From an uncultured Pirellulaceae bacterium (GTDB lineage Bacteria > Planctomycetota > Planctomycetia > Pirellulales > Pirellulaceae): a DNA stretch of 64,000 nt. Positions 38,800-49,313 of the stretch are shown here, piece after piece (within the stretch, counting starts at the first letter, position 1; every line of letters begins with the position of its first letter). Position numbers and translations under genes: made by a program. The stretch spans positions 1 to 64,000 of the forward strand of contig CALLUY010000165.1 of the NCBI GenBank assembly GCA_938010615.1, given 5' to 3'. Under the pieces are notes generated by a model. That model made no database searches. It had not been told where the DNA came from and was given only the letters and a program-made list of their open reading frames with translations.

Positions 38800-41700
38800 C
38801 TAGGCTAACGACCTTTTCCTTCGGGTCGCGATGACCGTCGAAGCAAACGCAAAGAGTAACAGCGCACTCGGTTCTGGAACCGCAGTGATTGAACCGCCTC
38901 CACCAAAAAGACTGAAGTTGGTTAGCACAACGCGATTTGCCCCGTAGTCACTATCGGCACCGTAGAACACATTGAACTGAAACCGCTCGTCAACGGTCGT
39001 CAGCAGACCGCCGTTGTCAATGTTCCAAAACGCTCCGCTGATTTCATGCGAGTCCGTGAGTTCGATAATAGAGAATTCGAATCCGGCCAAGTCATCAATC
39101 ACGACATCATCAGATGTTCGAATTCGAAGATAGCTACCCAGATCATCGGGGTTGTATATCGGAAGAATGCTCATGTCCCCATCGATTGTCAACAAGTCGT
39201 AGCCTTCAGCAGCACCTTGCTCTACGCCAGCAATGTCGAAAACCAATTCCATTTCAGTTACATCCGCGAAAAAGTTCATTGGACCAACAAACACATCTCC
39301 TGATATTTCCAAATGCCCGCTACCGAATCCAGGCGAAAGCTCTCCGCCACGCAAGTAGAGATTTGGTGCTTCCAGTCTTCCGTTGCCGAGAACTTTACCA
39401 TCCCACATGACGATCCCGTCATCACTGGACAAGACTCCGTTATCAAGAATCAACTGCGATCCAACGTATTGATGATAGGCTTCATTCGCAAAAGTAATCT
39501 CTCCTCCATTGCGAGCCGAAACCGTCCCCAGGTTTCTGAAGTTGTTTCGCGAAGTCGATTGGCCAATGATTTCCATTCGCTGGCCCGATCCCGTAGCTGA
39601 AATCGTTCCTCTGTTGGCAATGCCCTGCCAAGGGTTGGCAAACTGGTTTTCAATTATCTTCCCGCTTCCGGAAACGGTCGTGCCTGCTTCGAACTCGAAA
39701 GAAGACGAACTGGATTGTTGAATTTGGCCTCCACCAGACAGGTTGATCTCCAGAGCCGACAAAATTCCTTCGGTCGAAAAAACGGAGTCTGGCCCGTCGA
39801 CCAAAACCTTGACATTGTCTTTAAAATGTTTGTCGCCTTGAGCGGTCAGATGAGCTCCGTCACGAATCTCAACATCCCCAGCAAGGTAGCTATCGTCTCG
39901 CACAGAGAGTGAAGCTCCATTGAGAACGGTTTTTCCGCTAACGACAGTGTTTCCCCAAAGCCCAACGGTTGCGCCACTGCCAACGATCAGATCACTGTCA
40001 ATGATCGTGTCTTCAAATGTTCCCGAGATTCTGTTCGCGATAGCCGTGAGATCCAGCTCACCACCGAGCACGGACGACGTGTCCGAGAATGCAAAATTTC
40101 CACTTGGTGTAAACCGCTCTCCCTCCGAGAGTTTCAATCGACCTTCGAGGCTTATCATTGCCGATTGATCCGCCGTGATACCAGTAAAGAAGCTCTGGTC
40201 GTAGTTCCCGCCAAGCTGGAGCGTGCTTCCGGCAAGCAATTCGAACGTCCCCCGGTTCACAAACTTACCACCAGAATTCCACATCGCAACGGTGGAGTTG
40301 ACACCGGCTCGAATGAGTCCGTCAGAGCCATTGATAAACTTGCCTTCGCCAAACCCAATCGCGAGTTTCCCTCCCTCGGTTGCTTCCATGACTCCGCGAT
40401 TGACAATGAAATCGCCGGCCGTACCGGCAGATCCAAGGTACAGTCTTCGGTCAGCAACGTTCGCGCGAATGGTTCCAAAGTTGCGGAAACTTTGGCCGTC
40501 ATCATTGGCAAGAACGCGTCCCTCGCCTTCGATCGTCTGCGATTGATGCCAGCGGATGTCTTCGTCTTCAGAACCGATGTCAAGCGTGGCTAACCAATGG
40601 TCAAGCTTGACTGATTCGACGCTGGAAAAATTAGTTCCGCTGGTAGTTACCCTCGCCTGTTCAAGAATCGAAACATCTCCGATAAGTCGTCCGCCAGAGA
40701 ACACAACGCTTTCACCAATAGCATCCAAAACAATATCGCTTCGCACGAAAACGTCCTCAAACGCCAAACTGCCCCTTATGTTAAGCGGATGCGCATCTGC
40801 GTTGATGATGCCGCCTCGGATCAGTGCTCTGTCGAACTCAAAAGCTTTCGCTCGGTTGCCAAAGGTATAGGTCTGACCTTCGTTGTCCCAAAGTGCTCCG
40901 ACTTTGACCGTACTGCCAACCCGAGGAATGACGGTTTTTATGTCAGCGGTCGTGAAGTCGGAATCAATGGTTAAAACTCCACCGCGACGAACATCGATTG
41001 TTCCACGACTGGACCAGTCTCGCCCCAGATAAAGCTCTGAATCTTTTTCAATCAAGATCTTACCGTCGACGTCATTGAAAAACTGACCGTAGTGAAGTGA
41101 ACTTGAAATGGGGCGAAACAAGTCGAGCTTGGATCCGTTGCGGACTCGCATCGTCCCACGATTCACAAAGCGGCCCAATTCAGGAGCCTCCTGACCCGAA
41201 TAGACGACTGCGTAGCCTGTATTGATTCTCAAACTTTGGCCCCCAACGTTCGCGTCAATCAAGCCTTCATTGGTAAAGTTAGAGGTGTGAAGTCCGTTCC
41301 CAATGTCACCATAGCCCCTGACCCATGAATCGGAACTCAAGGTTAGGTCAACATCTTCGTACGCGCTGAGGCTGGAACCTATCAACCGAATTCTTGCATC
41401 GTTGATCGCCACGTCGTTCGTTTGATTGGAATCGCCTCGAAACCGTAACGCCGCGTTTCTCAAACGAACACCGCCCGTTACGCTCGCGCCCTGCTCAAAC
41501 ACGGTTGGACCATCAGACAACGAAAAATCGCTAACTAGAGCACGTTCAATCACTGCATGGGAAGTTTCGAACGTATTTCCGTTGAGCCTGATTTCACCAG
41601 CGTTGAATCGCAATGGGCTGTTGTGGCTGCCGTTGATTCTTAAGCCTCCTCGAATGACGTCCAGCACACCCTCAATGCGACTGTTGAATCCGGGGGAGTA

Positions 41701-41988
41701 CGTTGCGTCGTCTGAATCCAGAGTAAGGCTGTCGACAGTCGTGTTCAACGCGCTGTGTACTCTGTACGGCGAACTCGTTTCGAGATCGATTACGACTTCA
41801 TAAGTCTCAGTATCAGTATTGTTGGGAGCAACACCGATGTCCCAGTTCTCCGGGTCGCTCCATGATCCGTTGTCAGGCCCAATCCATGTCGCGGTGGTTT
41901 GCGCTTGGCTGATCCCTGTGAACAAAGAGAGTGCGGCAACAATGACGAAGAGCCGCAATGGAGATTGGTAGTTCATCTGTTCTTTCAT
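38800..41988 (-). CDS. Large secreted PEP-CTERM protein with beta-helix/autotransporter-like repeats
   Basis: Signal peptide after MKEQMNYQS; repeated GxxxNxGTxxxxxG units; C-terminal AVPEPSALLLFAFASTVIATRRKRSLA. Confidence 0.82.
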   Translation of the reverse strand: MKEQMNYQSPLRLFVIVAALSLFTGISQAQTTATWIGPDNGSWSDPENWDIGVAPNNTDTETYEVVIDLETSSPYRVHSALNTTVDSLTLDSDDATYSPGFNSRIEGVLDVIRGGLRINGSHNSPLRFNAGEIRLNGNTFETSHAVIERALVSDFSLSDGPTVFEQGASVTGGVRLRNAALRFRGDSNQTNDVAINDARIRLIGSSLSAYEDVDLTLSSDSWVRGYGDIGNGLHTSNFTNEGLIDANVGGQSLRINTGYAVVYSGQEAPELGRFVNRGTMRVRNGSKLDLFRPISSSLHYGQFFNDVDGKILIEKDSELYLGRDWSSRGTIDVRRGGVLTIDSDFTTADIKTVIPRVGSTVKVGALWDNEGQTYTFGNRAKAFEFDRALIRGGIINADAHPLNIRGSLAFEDVFVRSDIVLDAIGESVVFSGGRLIGDVSILEQARVTTSGTNFSSVESVKLDHWLATLDIGSEDEDIRWHQSQTIEGEGRVLANDDGQSFRNFGTIRANVADRRLYLGSAGTAGDFIVNRGVMEATEGGKLAIGFGEGKFINGSDGLIRAGVNSTVAMWNSGGKFVNRGTFELLAGSTLQLGGNYDQSFFTGITADQSAMISLEGRLKLSEGERFTPSGNFAFSDTSSVLGGELDLTAIANRISGTFEDTIIDSDLIVGSGATVGLWGNTVVSGKTVLNGASLSVRDDSYLAGDVEIRDGAHLTAQGDKHFKDNVKVLVDGPDSVFSTEGILSALEINLSGGGQIQQSSSSSFEFEAGTTVSGSGKIIENQFANPWQGIANRGTISATGSGQRMEIIGQSTSRNNFRNLGTVSARNGGEITFANEAYHQYVGSQLILDNGVLSSDDGIVMWDGKVLGNGRLEAPNLYLRGGELSPGFGSGHLEISGDVFVGPMNFFADVTEMELVFDIAGVEQGAAEGYDLLTIDGDMSILPIYNPDDLGSYLRIRTSDDVVIDDLAGFEFSIIELTDSHEISGAFWNIDNGGLLTTVDERFQFNVFYGADSDYGANRVVLTNFSLFGGGGSITAVPEPSALLLFAFASTVIATRRKRSLA

Positions 41989-42402
41989 TTCTGATTGAGG
42001 ACGAACAAAAGATCGTCCAATTTGCGTTTTGCAGTATAGGCCAACAGCGAGGTAAAACGCAAAGATCGTCCGGGAGCTAACGAAAAATCTAATTGTCGCA
42101 TTGATGATAGATATTCTGACCCCAGACGCCCGGACAACTGGCCAGCACTGCTCAAACGCGATCACTTGATCACGACCGAGCCCTGTTCCCGCCTGACGAT
42201 CATCGAAACTTAAAAAAGCGCAAGGCGCAAACAAGATTCTGACTAGGTGGTCAAGACGTAGGACAAGCGTCTTTTAGTTGAAAAAAATGGAAAGAAACTA
42301 CGACTTAGTCCGCTATCGGTAGGTTGCATGCGACGGATACATTGGCAACCTGATCTAACAGGTGATTCTCGACCACGACTCCGTTTCCATTAAGGACTTG
42401 CA

Positions 42403-44175
42403 ATGAACCAAAAAGTTGAATCGATGCGTTTGTTATCTCCTCTTCGTACATCGACGAAGGGTGAAAGTGCTCCGGAGTTGACTGCTGAGCAACTGACTCA
42501 CTTCGGCATCGATCCGGAAAGTGAATATGGCGCGGCGTTGAGCGAAGTTGTCCGGCGAATGTATGAAGCTCAATCGGACATCAACGGGCTCTGGCAAACG
42601 ACCATGTCCGAAGTCGCGAGCTTGCCGCAAGCCGACAAAATCAATCGATTCAACTCGTTGAAGTTCCTTTCGTTTCAACTGGCGAAGATGCTCGACACCG
42701 TTCAGCATCCGTTTCGAAAGTCCTATCAGGCGTTGGGCTATTCCGGTGAGACATCGGCGGCGAAAGGACCTTACGCGGTGTTCGACAACGTGACGGCGAT
42801 CTTCAGCGCGACGCCCGTCATTTCCAGAACGGCGACTTATATCTACGCCTGTGCCGAGTGGATTGCGGATGCGTTTAAGGGCAAGGAACTGATGCTGGAG
42901 ATCTACTCCCGCTTGCTGAACCCGACCAGCATTTGCCTGGCGAATCATATCGTCGACCTCGAGGCTGGACCATACGCCGATCAGTATCTTGCATGGAACT
43001 TCAACAGCGGAATGGCGGCGATCGATTCAACACTGTCTCATGTGCTTGGCCGCGACGACATCATCATCACCAGTCGCAACATCTACGGTGGAGCCTACCA
43101 GTTGATCAACGACTGGTACGCCAAACCGGGAAACCTTGACATCGCTGTTGAAATGTTCGACGGCTACACCGCGGATGAGTTCAGTGAATGCCTGGAAAAG
43201 ACACGGGAAAAGTACGCGGATCGATTGGCTCAAGGGCGCAAGATTTATGTCTATCTTGAATCGCCGTGCAACCCGCATGGCTACATCGTGAACGTTGCCA
43301 CGATCTGTCGTCGAGCTCATGCAGAGGGACTTGTCGTGATGCTCGATGCGACGGTCGGGACGCCGATGCTGTATCGTTCGCTCGCTCGAGAGGAAGAAAC
43401 CGAACGTCCCGACTACGTCATTCACTCTTACACAAAAGATCTTAGCGGATCCGGCGGAGCAATCGCTGGCTGCGTCATCGGTCGCAATGAGAACATGTTC
43501 ATGCCCAAAGGAATGGTTGCAGGAGAACACTCATGGGATCAAACGATGTTTTGGAATGTCTACTACGTCAAAGGGGCTTTCCTGAATGCGGACGCGGCGT
43601 TTGAAGTCCTTCAAGGTATGAAAACTTTGACTGTGCGAATGCTACGCAAGTGCATCAACACGATTATTCTCGCAAAGTTCCTAGACGCCCATCCAAACAT
43701 CGATGTCACCTGCAGTGCCGTTGGTGACGATTTGAATTCCGAGTTTCGGGAACGCTATATGTACCTTGGGCTGCCGGCTCCGCTGTTTACGATCAGCATA
43801 AACGGGGTTTCAAAGGAAGCGTTTCAACGATTCTTCGATGCTTTGTCGCCAACGTTTGCTCACATGATTTCGCTCGGCCAGACCAACACGATCGTGAGCT
43901 GTCCTTCGTTGACAACTCATTCGGAGTTGGATGACGAAGCCCTTGCTGAAGCGGGAATGTCCGCGACAACGATTCGGTTTGCGGTTGGCGATGAAAGCCC
44001 ATCAGACCTGATCAGTCACCTGGTTCACGCGGCAAAGGGAACCCTGGACCAGGAATCGGAATTTTCGGCACAGTTTCCATCGGAATCAGAATCTCGAGCC
44101 ATGATCAAAGATATCTACGTAGACGTGCACTCCAGGCATGCCGATTGTCAGGCTCAGACGCTCAGTTTCGGATAG
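42403..44175 (+). CDS. PLP-dependent enzyme, Cys/Met metabolism (cystathionine gamma-synthase-like) fold
   Basis: DIIITSRNIYGGAYQLINDWY, VVMLDATVGTPMLYRSL, YVIHSYTKDLSGSGGAIAGCVIG (PLP lysine). Confidence 0.82.
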   Translation: MNQKVESMRLLSPLRTSTKGESAPELTAEQLTHFGIDPESEYGAALSEVVRRMYEAQSDINGLWQTTMSEVASLPQADKINRFNSLKFLSFQLAKMLDTVQHPFRKSYQALGYSGETSAAKGPYAVFDNVTAIFSATPVISRTATYIYACAEWIADAFKGKELMLEIYSRLLNPTSICLANHIVDLEAGPYADQYLAWNFNSGMAAIDSTLSHVLGRDDIIITSRNIYGGAYQLINDWYAKPGNLDIAVEMFDGYTADEFSECLEKTREKYADRLAQGRKIYVYLESPCNPHGYIVNVATICRRAHAEGLVVMLDATVGTPMLYRSLAREEETERPDYVIHSYTKDLSGSGGAIAGCVIGRNENMFMPKGMVAGEHSWDQTMFWNVYYVKGAFLNADAAFEVLQGMKTLTVRMLRKCINTIILAKFLDAHPNIDVTCSAVGDDLNSEFRERYMYLGLPAPLFTISINGVSKEAFQRFFDALSPTFAHMISLGQTNTIVSCPSLTTHSELDDEALAEAGMSATTIRFAVGDESPSDLISHLVHAAKGTLDQESEFSAQFPSESESRAMIKDIYVDVHSRHADCQAQTLSFG

Positions 44176-44275
44176 GTGATCTCGGATGTTGCCGCCGAAA
44201 TCCGTTTGCCGGGATTTGGAGTCTGGAGTATCCTTTGAGCCCTGAATAATTCTCTAGCAAGGCTCCGCGAATTCC

Positions 44276-45553
44276 GTGGCAACGATCAAAACAGTAACGC
44301 TCGGTTGCAAAGTCAACCAATATGAAACTCAGTTCCTCCGCGAGGGACTGTTGAGCGCTGGATATACGGATGCCGAGGACCAACAGCCGGCCGACCTCTG
44401 CGTTGTTAACACGTGCACCATTACCAACGAAGGCGATTCCAAGAGCCGCCAAATCATTCGGCGGATGAATCGCGAAAACCCGGATGCTCGAATCGTTGTC
44501 ATGGGCTGTTACGCAACTCGCGAACCGGAAGCGGTTGCTGCGTTGCCGGGCGTTTCAGAAGTCATCACTGACAAACGAGAGATGCCTGATTTGTTGGGCC
44601 GATTTGGAGTCGTCGATATTCCCAACGGGATTTCGGGACTCGACGGTCGGCATCGCGCGTACGTAAAGGTTCAGGATGGATGTTTGCTTAAATGTAGCTA
44701 CTGCATCATTCCAACGGTTCGGCCCCGAATGGAGAGTCGTCCGCTCTCTGACGTCATGGACGAAGTCAAACGGCTGATCGATAACGGATTCCGGGAAGTC
44801 ATCCTGACGGGAATTCACCTTGGTCATTACGGCGTCGACTTCAACAAAGGCAAACCCAAAGACGAATGGACTCGGTTGTCTCATTTGGTGCACAAGATTT
44901 GTGAGTTGCCGGGCGATTTTCGTGTGCGGCTTTCGAGCATCGAAGCAACCGAAGTGACGCGTGAACTGATTCAGGTGATGCAGCAGTATCCGGAAAAAGT
45001 TTGTCCTCATCTTCACGTCTGCGTTCAGAGTGGCTCCGATCGGATTCTTCGCGCGATGAAGCGACGTTGGACTCGCAAGCACATCATCGATCGCTGCGAA
45101 GTCGTTAAAGAAGCGTTGCACTTGCCCGCGTTTTCCACCGACCTGATCGTTGGCTTTCCGGGTGAAACGGAAGCAGACTTCGAGGATTCGCTGGACATCT
45201 GTCGGCAGATTGGATTCTCGAAAATTCACATGTTCCCGTTTAGTCCGCGACGAACAACACTGGCTGCTGAGATGGGCAATCAGATTCCGAAGAGCGTCAA
45301 GTCCGAACGCGGTGCGATCGTCAAGCAATTGGAGACGGAACTGCGATCCGATTACTATCAGCGTTTGAAGGGTGAGAAACTTCAGGTGTTGGTCGAAAAG
45401 GTTTCCGAAGGTTTCGAGCAAAATGCTGCTGTCGGGACTAGCTGTCGCTACGGACAAGTCGAGATCGTTGCCGACGGAATTGCAGACAACGATCTGGTTG
45501 ACGTTGTCGTGACCGAATCGCGTTCCGATCGGATGATCGCGAAGCGAGTGTAG
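44276..45553 (+). CDS. mtaB: tRNA (N6-threonylcarbamoyladenosine(37)-C2)-methylthiotransferase, MtaB-type
   Basis: GCKVNQYETQFLREGLL, radical-SAM CLLKCSYCIIP, C-terminal TRAM-like region; GTG start. Confidence 0.9.
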   Translation: MATIKTVTLGCKVNQYETQFLREGLLSAGYTDAEDQQPADLCVVNTCTITNEGDSKSRQIIRRMNRENPDARIVVMGCYATREPEAVAALPGVSEVITDKREMPDLLGRFGVVDIPNGISGLDGRHRAYVKVQDGCLLKCSYCIIPTVRPRMESRPLSDVMDEVKRLIDNGFREVILTGIHLGHYGVDFNKGKPKDEWTRLSHLVHKICELPGDFRVRLSSIEATEVTRELIQVMQQYPEKVCPHLHVCVQSGSDRILRAMKRRWTRKHIIDRCEVVKEALHLPAFSTDLIVGFPGETEADFEDSLDICRQIGFSKIHMFPFSPRRTTLAAEMGNQIPKSVKSERGAIVKQLETELRSDYYQRLKGEKLQVLVEKVSEGFEQNAAVGTSCRYGQVEIVADGIADNDLVDVVVTESRSDRMIAKRV

Positions 45554-45637
45554 GTCAGTCTGTCCTTGGGCTGATAACTTGCAAGCGAGATGTCTGGAGT
45601 GGCGAATTAGTGCACAGACCAACTTCAGATATCGTTT

Positions 45638-45838
45638 ATGACCAGTGAAAATGCAATTGGCCTACCGTTAGAATCGGAACGCTGGAAAACGCTGGAGCAT
45701 GCTTTTGGTTCGAGTGATTCGACGCTTGAGTTGCTGCGACAACTGCGGTTGCTTGTTGAAGAATGTGCGGCGTGCGATGCTACCTTTTGCCCGGGGAGTT
45801 TCGCAATTGAATTCTACGAAAGCAAACGCAATCGTTGA
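45638..45838 (+). CDS. Small hypothetical protein
   Basis: 66-aa ORF in the gap after mtaB; no recognised domain. Confidence 0.35.
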   Translation: MTSENAIGLPLESERWKTLEHAFGSSDSTLELLRQLRLLVEECAACDATFCPGSFAIEFYESKRNR

Positions 45839-45883
45839 GCAAACGCAATCGTTAGGCAAACAGTCTCGGCCACGACCAGCTTT

Positions 45884-46180
45884 TCAATCGAAGTCAGATA
45901 CGACGTCGTCTTCACAAGATGGTTCGGCAGCTGAAGACAACGCGAACTTGATTAGTAGTCTTCGGCATACGCCCGGGGCTGCGGCTCCAAAAATGAAAGC
46001 CCCGGCGAACGCAAGAAGCAGGCTGCTCCAAATCTCTTGTAAGGCCAGTTCAGCTTTCCCTTGAAGTTGCTGCGAAACCGCAAAAACAGCGGTAGCGGAT
46101 ACGAGACCGAGAACTCCTGTCAACAAGCCACATATCAATCGCGTGCCCAGTTGGTTCCCTGATGCCGTATTCTCTTTCAT
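45884..46180 (-). CDS. Small hypothetical membrane protein
   Basis: Two hydrophobic segments (LICGLLTGVLGLVSATAVFAV; SSLLLAFAGAFIFGAAAPGV). Confidence 0.55.
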   Translation of the reverse strand: MKENTASGNQLGTRLICGLLTGVLGLVSATAVFAVSQQLQGKAELALQEIWSSLLLAFAGAFIFGAAAPGVCRRLLIKFALSSAAEPSCEDDVVSDFD

Positions 46181-46201
46181 GTCGTCAGCAATCCTTCAGA
46201 A

Positions 46202-47614
46202 CTATTCAATCACTTGAGCGTACTCAGGCGTATCGAGGCCCAGCTTTTTCATTTTCTTATAGAGCGTCGTGCGATTGATTCCCAACTGATCCGCCGTTTC
46301 GTTGCGATTCCAGTTGTTCTCTTGCAAGCGTTGTAAAATGATCATTCGCTCTGGACCCTCAAGAGCTTCCTTCAACGTTTGACGAGCTGAAGGTGATGCG
46401 ATCGTGATTTGAGCTGATGGGCTTACGTTCGCGATGTGCGACGGAAGATCCTGCACGCCAAGCTCTGGCCCTTTGCCAAGTAGAACGGCACGTTCCACGA
46501 TGTTCTGAAGCTCGCGAACATTGCCGGGCCAACTGTAGCCACGCATCGCCTGAATGGCTTGATTGTCAAAACCTTCCAGATCGCGGCCTTCTTCTTTGCA
46601 TACTTTCTTCAGAAAGTGCATCGCCAGCGACGGTACGTCTGATGGACGTTCACGCAATGAAGGCAGGAGCAAATTGATGACGTTGATTCGATAGAAAAGA
46701 TCCTGGCGGAATCGGTTTTCAGCAACCGCCAATTCAAGATCCTCATTGGTTGCCAAAACGACACGTGTGTTGGTTCGGAAAGTCTTCGTGCCACCAACTT
46801 GTTCGAATTCGAACTCCTGAAGGACACGTAGCAGCTTGACCTGCAAACCGGGCGATGCCGTTCCAATTTCGTCCAAGAAGATCGTTCCTCCATCAGCTTG
46901 TTGGAATTTTCCTTCTTTGTTTGCTGTGGCTCCGGTGAACGAACCTGCAACGTGACCGAACAATTCGCTCTCGAGCAGGTTTTCTGGCAATGCACCACAG
47001 GCAACCTCTACAAACGGGCGATCCTTGCGATTTGAACGTTGGTGAATCGCACGGGCGATAAGAGACTTTCCGGTGCCGCTTTCACCGGTGATCAGGACCG
47101 TCGCTTTGGTGTCGGCGATGTTGTCGATCATGTCGAAGATTTTCCGCATTCGCAGATCGCTTCCGACAATGTTTGACTTTTCGAACTTGTTGTCCAGTTG
47201 GGCCTTCAGGCTTTTGTTCTCTTCGATGACTTTACGCTGCGACATCGCTTTGTCGATCGCCATCAGCAACTCGTCATCGATCAGCGGCTTGGTCAGCAGG
47301 TCTGATGCACCGTTTCTTTTCGCTTCGATTCCCGTATCAACCGTCGCGTAGCCCGTCATCATCATAGAGACCAACTGCGGAATGCTTTTAGTGCAGTATT
47401 CGAGCAGCTCGAAGCCGTCCTCGTTGCCGAGCCGCACATCGATCAGTGCAACGTCAAAAGCTGTATTAGCAAGCCGATCTTTTGCTTCCGCGATGCTTGA
47501 CGCCATCTGAATGGCGAAGCCTTGTGAGTCGAGCCATTGACCCATGGATTGAAGTAAATGTTGATCATCATCAACAAGGAGTAGACGAGTTGGCTTTGAG
47601 TTTGGAGTTGCCAT
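46202..47614 (-). CDS. Sigma-54-dependent response regulator, NtrC/AtoC family
   Basis: Receiver domain, Walker A GESGTGKSLIARAIH, GSFTGA loop, GGTIFLDEIG, Fis-type HTH RNETADQLGINRTTLYKKMKKLGL. Confidence 0.93.
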   Translation of the reverse strand: MATPNSKPTRLLLVDDDQHLLQSMGQWLDSQGFAIQMASSIAEAKDRLANTAFDVALIDVRLGNEDGFELLEYCTKSIPQLVSMMMTGYATVDTGIEAKRNGASDLLTKPLIDDELLMAIDKAMSQRKVIEENKSLKAQLDNKFEKSNIVGSDLRMRKIFDMIDNIADTKATVLITGESGTGKSLIARAIHQRSNRKDRPFVEVACGALPENLLESELFGHVAGSFTGATANKEGKFQQADGGTIFLDEIGTASPGLQVKLLRVLQEFEFEQVGGTKTFRTNTRVVLATNEDLELAVAENRFRQDLFYRINVINLLLPSLRERPSDVPSLAMHFLKKVCKEEGRDLEGFDNQAIQAMRGYSWPGNVRELQNIVERAVLLGKGPELGVQDLPSHIANVSPSAQITIASPSARQTLKEALEGPERMIILQRLQENNWNRNETADQLGINRTTLYKKMKKLGLDTPEYAQVIE

Positions 47615-47953
47615 GTTAAGTGGTCTCTGGAATTACAGTTACGGGAGGTCGGGCTGCTGCATTAACGGTGTCTCAAAGTGAAGCGAGATCTCAATGTGAA
47701 AACTTTCACATTGACGTATTAACGAGCTTCAGATTGTTGACAAAACGCAACACTCATTAGGTAGATAGGTTGTAAAACTGCCTTCCACTGGCTAATTCGA
47801 AAATTGAACAGGAAAAAACGCAAATTCAACATTTGACGCTGCTATTTTTGTAGATCACTGGTCAATTGATAGCCAATTGTCCATCACCGTTGACCGAATT
47901 TATTGCCTCCTCTCCGACACGGTCGGCCGTCTGAACGACGGCTTATATTTAAA

Positions 47954-48580
47954 ATGACGCTTACAATTGTTATCGCGGATGATCATCCAATCGTGGTCGA
48001 CGGCTTTCGGGCCCATTTGGATTTGTTTGGCGCCCAGATTGTAGGAAATCCAACTACACCCGAATCGCTGGTCAAAGTCGTCGAAGAGTGTCGACCTGAC
48101 GTGTTGGTGATGGAGTCAAGGTTGGCGAAAAAAGATGCCCTGCGATCGCTCGAGAAGTTTCAAAATCTCGCCGATCGGCCGCCGGTTGTCGTTTTCTCTG
48201 GCTATCCAGATGCGACGCACATCGCCCGAGCCGCCGCTTTGGGATGTCACGACTACATCCTCAAGTCGTCTTCGATTCATAAGCTTGGTGAAGCGATCAA
48301 ACGTGCCGTCTCTGGAGAGCCGACCCCGGCCGAAAGTCTTCTGAACAATGTTCGCACTCGGATGCGAAACAATGCCAGTTCACCACATGCCGACCTGACA
48401 AATCGTGAAATGCAAGTCTTGCGACACGTCTCGATGGGATTAAGCAACCGAGAAGTTGGCAAGTCGCTTGGGATTAGTGTGGAGACCGTGAAGGAGCATG
48501 TTCAAAATATCCTGCGAAAACTTAACGTCAACGATCGCACGCAGGCGGCTGTTTGGGCTGTGAAAAACCAGTTGGTTTAA
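47954..48580 (+). CDS. NarL/FixJ-family response regulator with atypical receiver
   Basis: TIVIADDHPIVVDGFRAHL receiver start; LTNREMQVLRHVSMGLSNREVGKSLGISVETVKEHVQNILRKLNVNDRTQA HTH. Confidence 0.92.
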   Translation: MTLTIVIADDHPIVVDGFRAHLDLFGAQIVGNPTTPESLVKVVEECRPDVLVMESRLAKKDALRSLEKFQNLADRPPVVVFSGYPDATHIARAAALGCHDYILKSSSIHKLGEAIKRAVSGEPTPAESLLNNVRTRMRNNASSPHADLTNREMQVLRHVSMGLSNREVGKSLGISVETVKEHVQNILRKLNVNDRTQAAVWAVKNQLV

Positions 48581-48616
48581 GAACCAGTTGGTTGGGGCCG
48601 AAAGCAAGTAAAGAAA

Positions 48617-48650
48617 GCCGCACTCTGTCGATGACAAGGTGCGGCTTTTT
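48617..48650 (+). terminator. Intrinsic terminator
   Basis: GCCGCAC...GTGCGGC followed by TTTTT. Confidence 0.78.
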
Positions 48651-48689
48651 GATTGGAGGTACATCTCGCGACGATCGTCCGCGGACAAT

Positions 48690-49313
48690 TTACTGTCCGC
48701 TTCGGTAGACAGGGTGACTGGCAGGCAAAAAGATGTCCGATGGGTGAAGCAATGATGCTCCCTCTGATGCAGTCGTCCCGTTTTGACCCGAATCAGCTTT
48801 TTCACTGTTATCTTTCAGTGAACCGAAACCACCTACTTCTTCCATTTCATCGACTTCTTCATCAAACCGATCGTCAACTTCGTCGGACGACGAGCTGGAT
48901 TCATCGCGGTTGTCATCGGCATCATTCTCAACTGGCTTCAACACGCTCGGCACGAACTCAGCGTTCATTGGCAGAGCAGTGCCCTGGATTGCGCCGGCAT
49001 TGGGCTGATGCGAGTATGGCGAGTTGTAAGAGTGGAGCAAATGCATCGGCGATCGTTGAGATTCATGCCCAAATCGATTCAGAAATTCGGGTGACTTCGA
49101 AATCAAAAACGAATTTTTGTGCGACCACGGATTGTAGTAGCCCACGTCCGGACCGGGGTTGCAGTGGTGAATTCCAGGGCCATTCCCGTGCCCCAAAGCG
49201 CGAAATGGTCGATGCACCAACTGATGACCAATCCGCATCTGAGCCTGACAGTCGTCAGCCACCATCATGAAAAGGCCCAAAGCCAAACATATCAATCCAT
49301 ACTGCCGCGCCAT
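48690..49313 (-). CDS. Hypothetical secreted protein
   Basis: MARQYGLICLALGLFMMVADDCQAQ signal peptide, then low-complexity acidic C-terminus. Confidence 0.5.
   Translation of the reverse strand: MARQYGLICLALGLFMMVADDCQAQMRIGHQLVHRPFRALGHGNGPGIHHCNPGPDVGYYNPWSHKNSFLISKSPEFLNRFGHESQRSPMHLLHSYNSPYSHQPNAGAIQGTALPMNAEFVPSVLKPVENDADDNRDESSSSSDEVDDRFDEEVDEMEEVGGFGSLKDNSEKADSGQNGTTASEGASLLHPSDIFLPASHPVYRSGQ

Noticed and set aside
44555-45622. 355-aa minus-strand ORF opposite mtaB
   Set aside because: Antisense to a conserved radical-SAM gene; composition typical of a codon-bias shadow.
45822-45855. 17-bp tandem duplication GCAAACGCAATCGTTGA / GCAAACGCAATCGTTAG at the end of the 66-aa ORF
   Set aside because: Small local duplication; no functional implication without comparative data.
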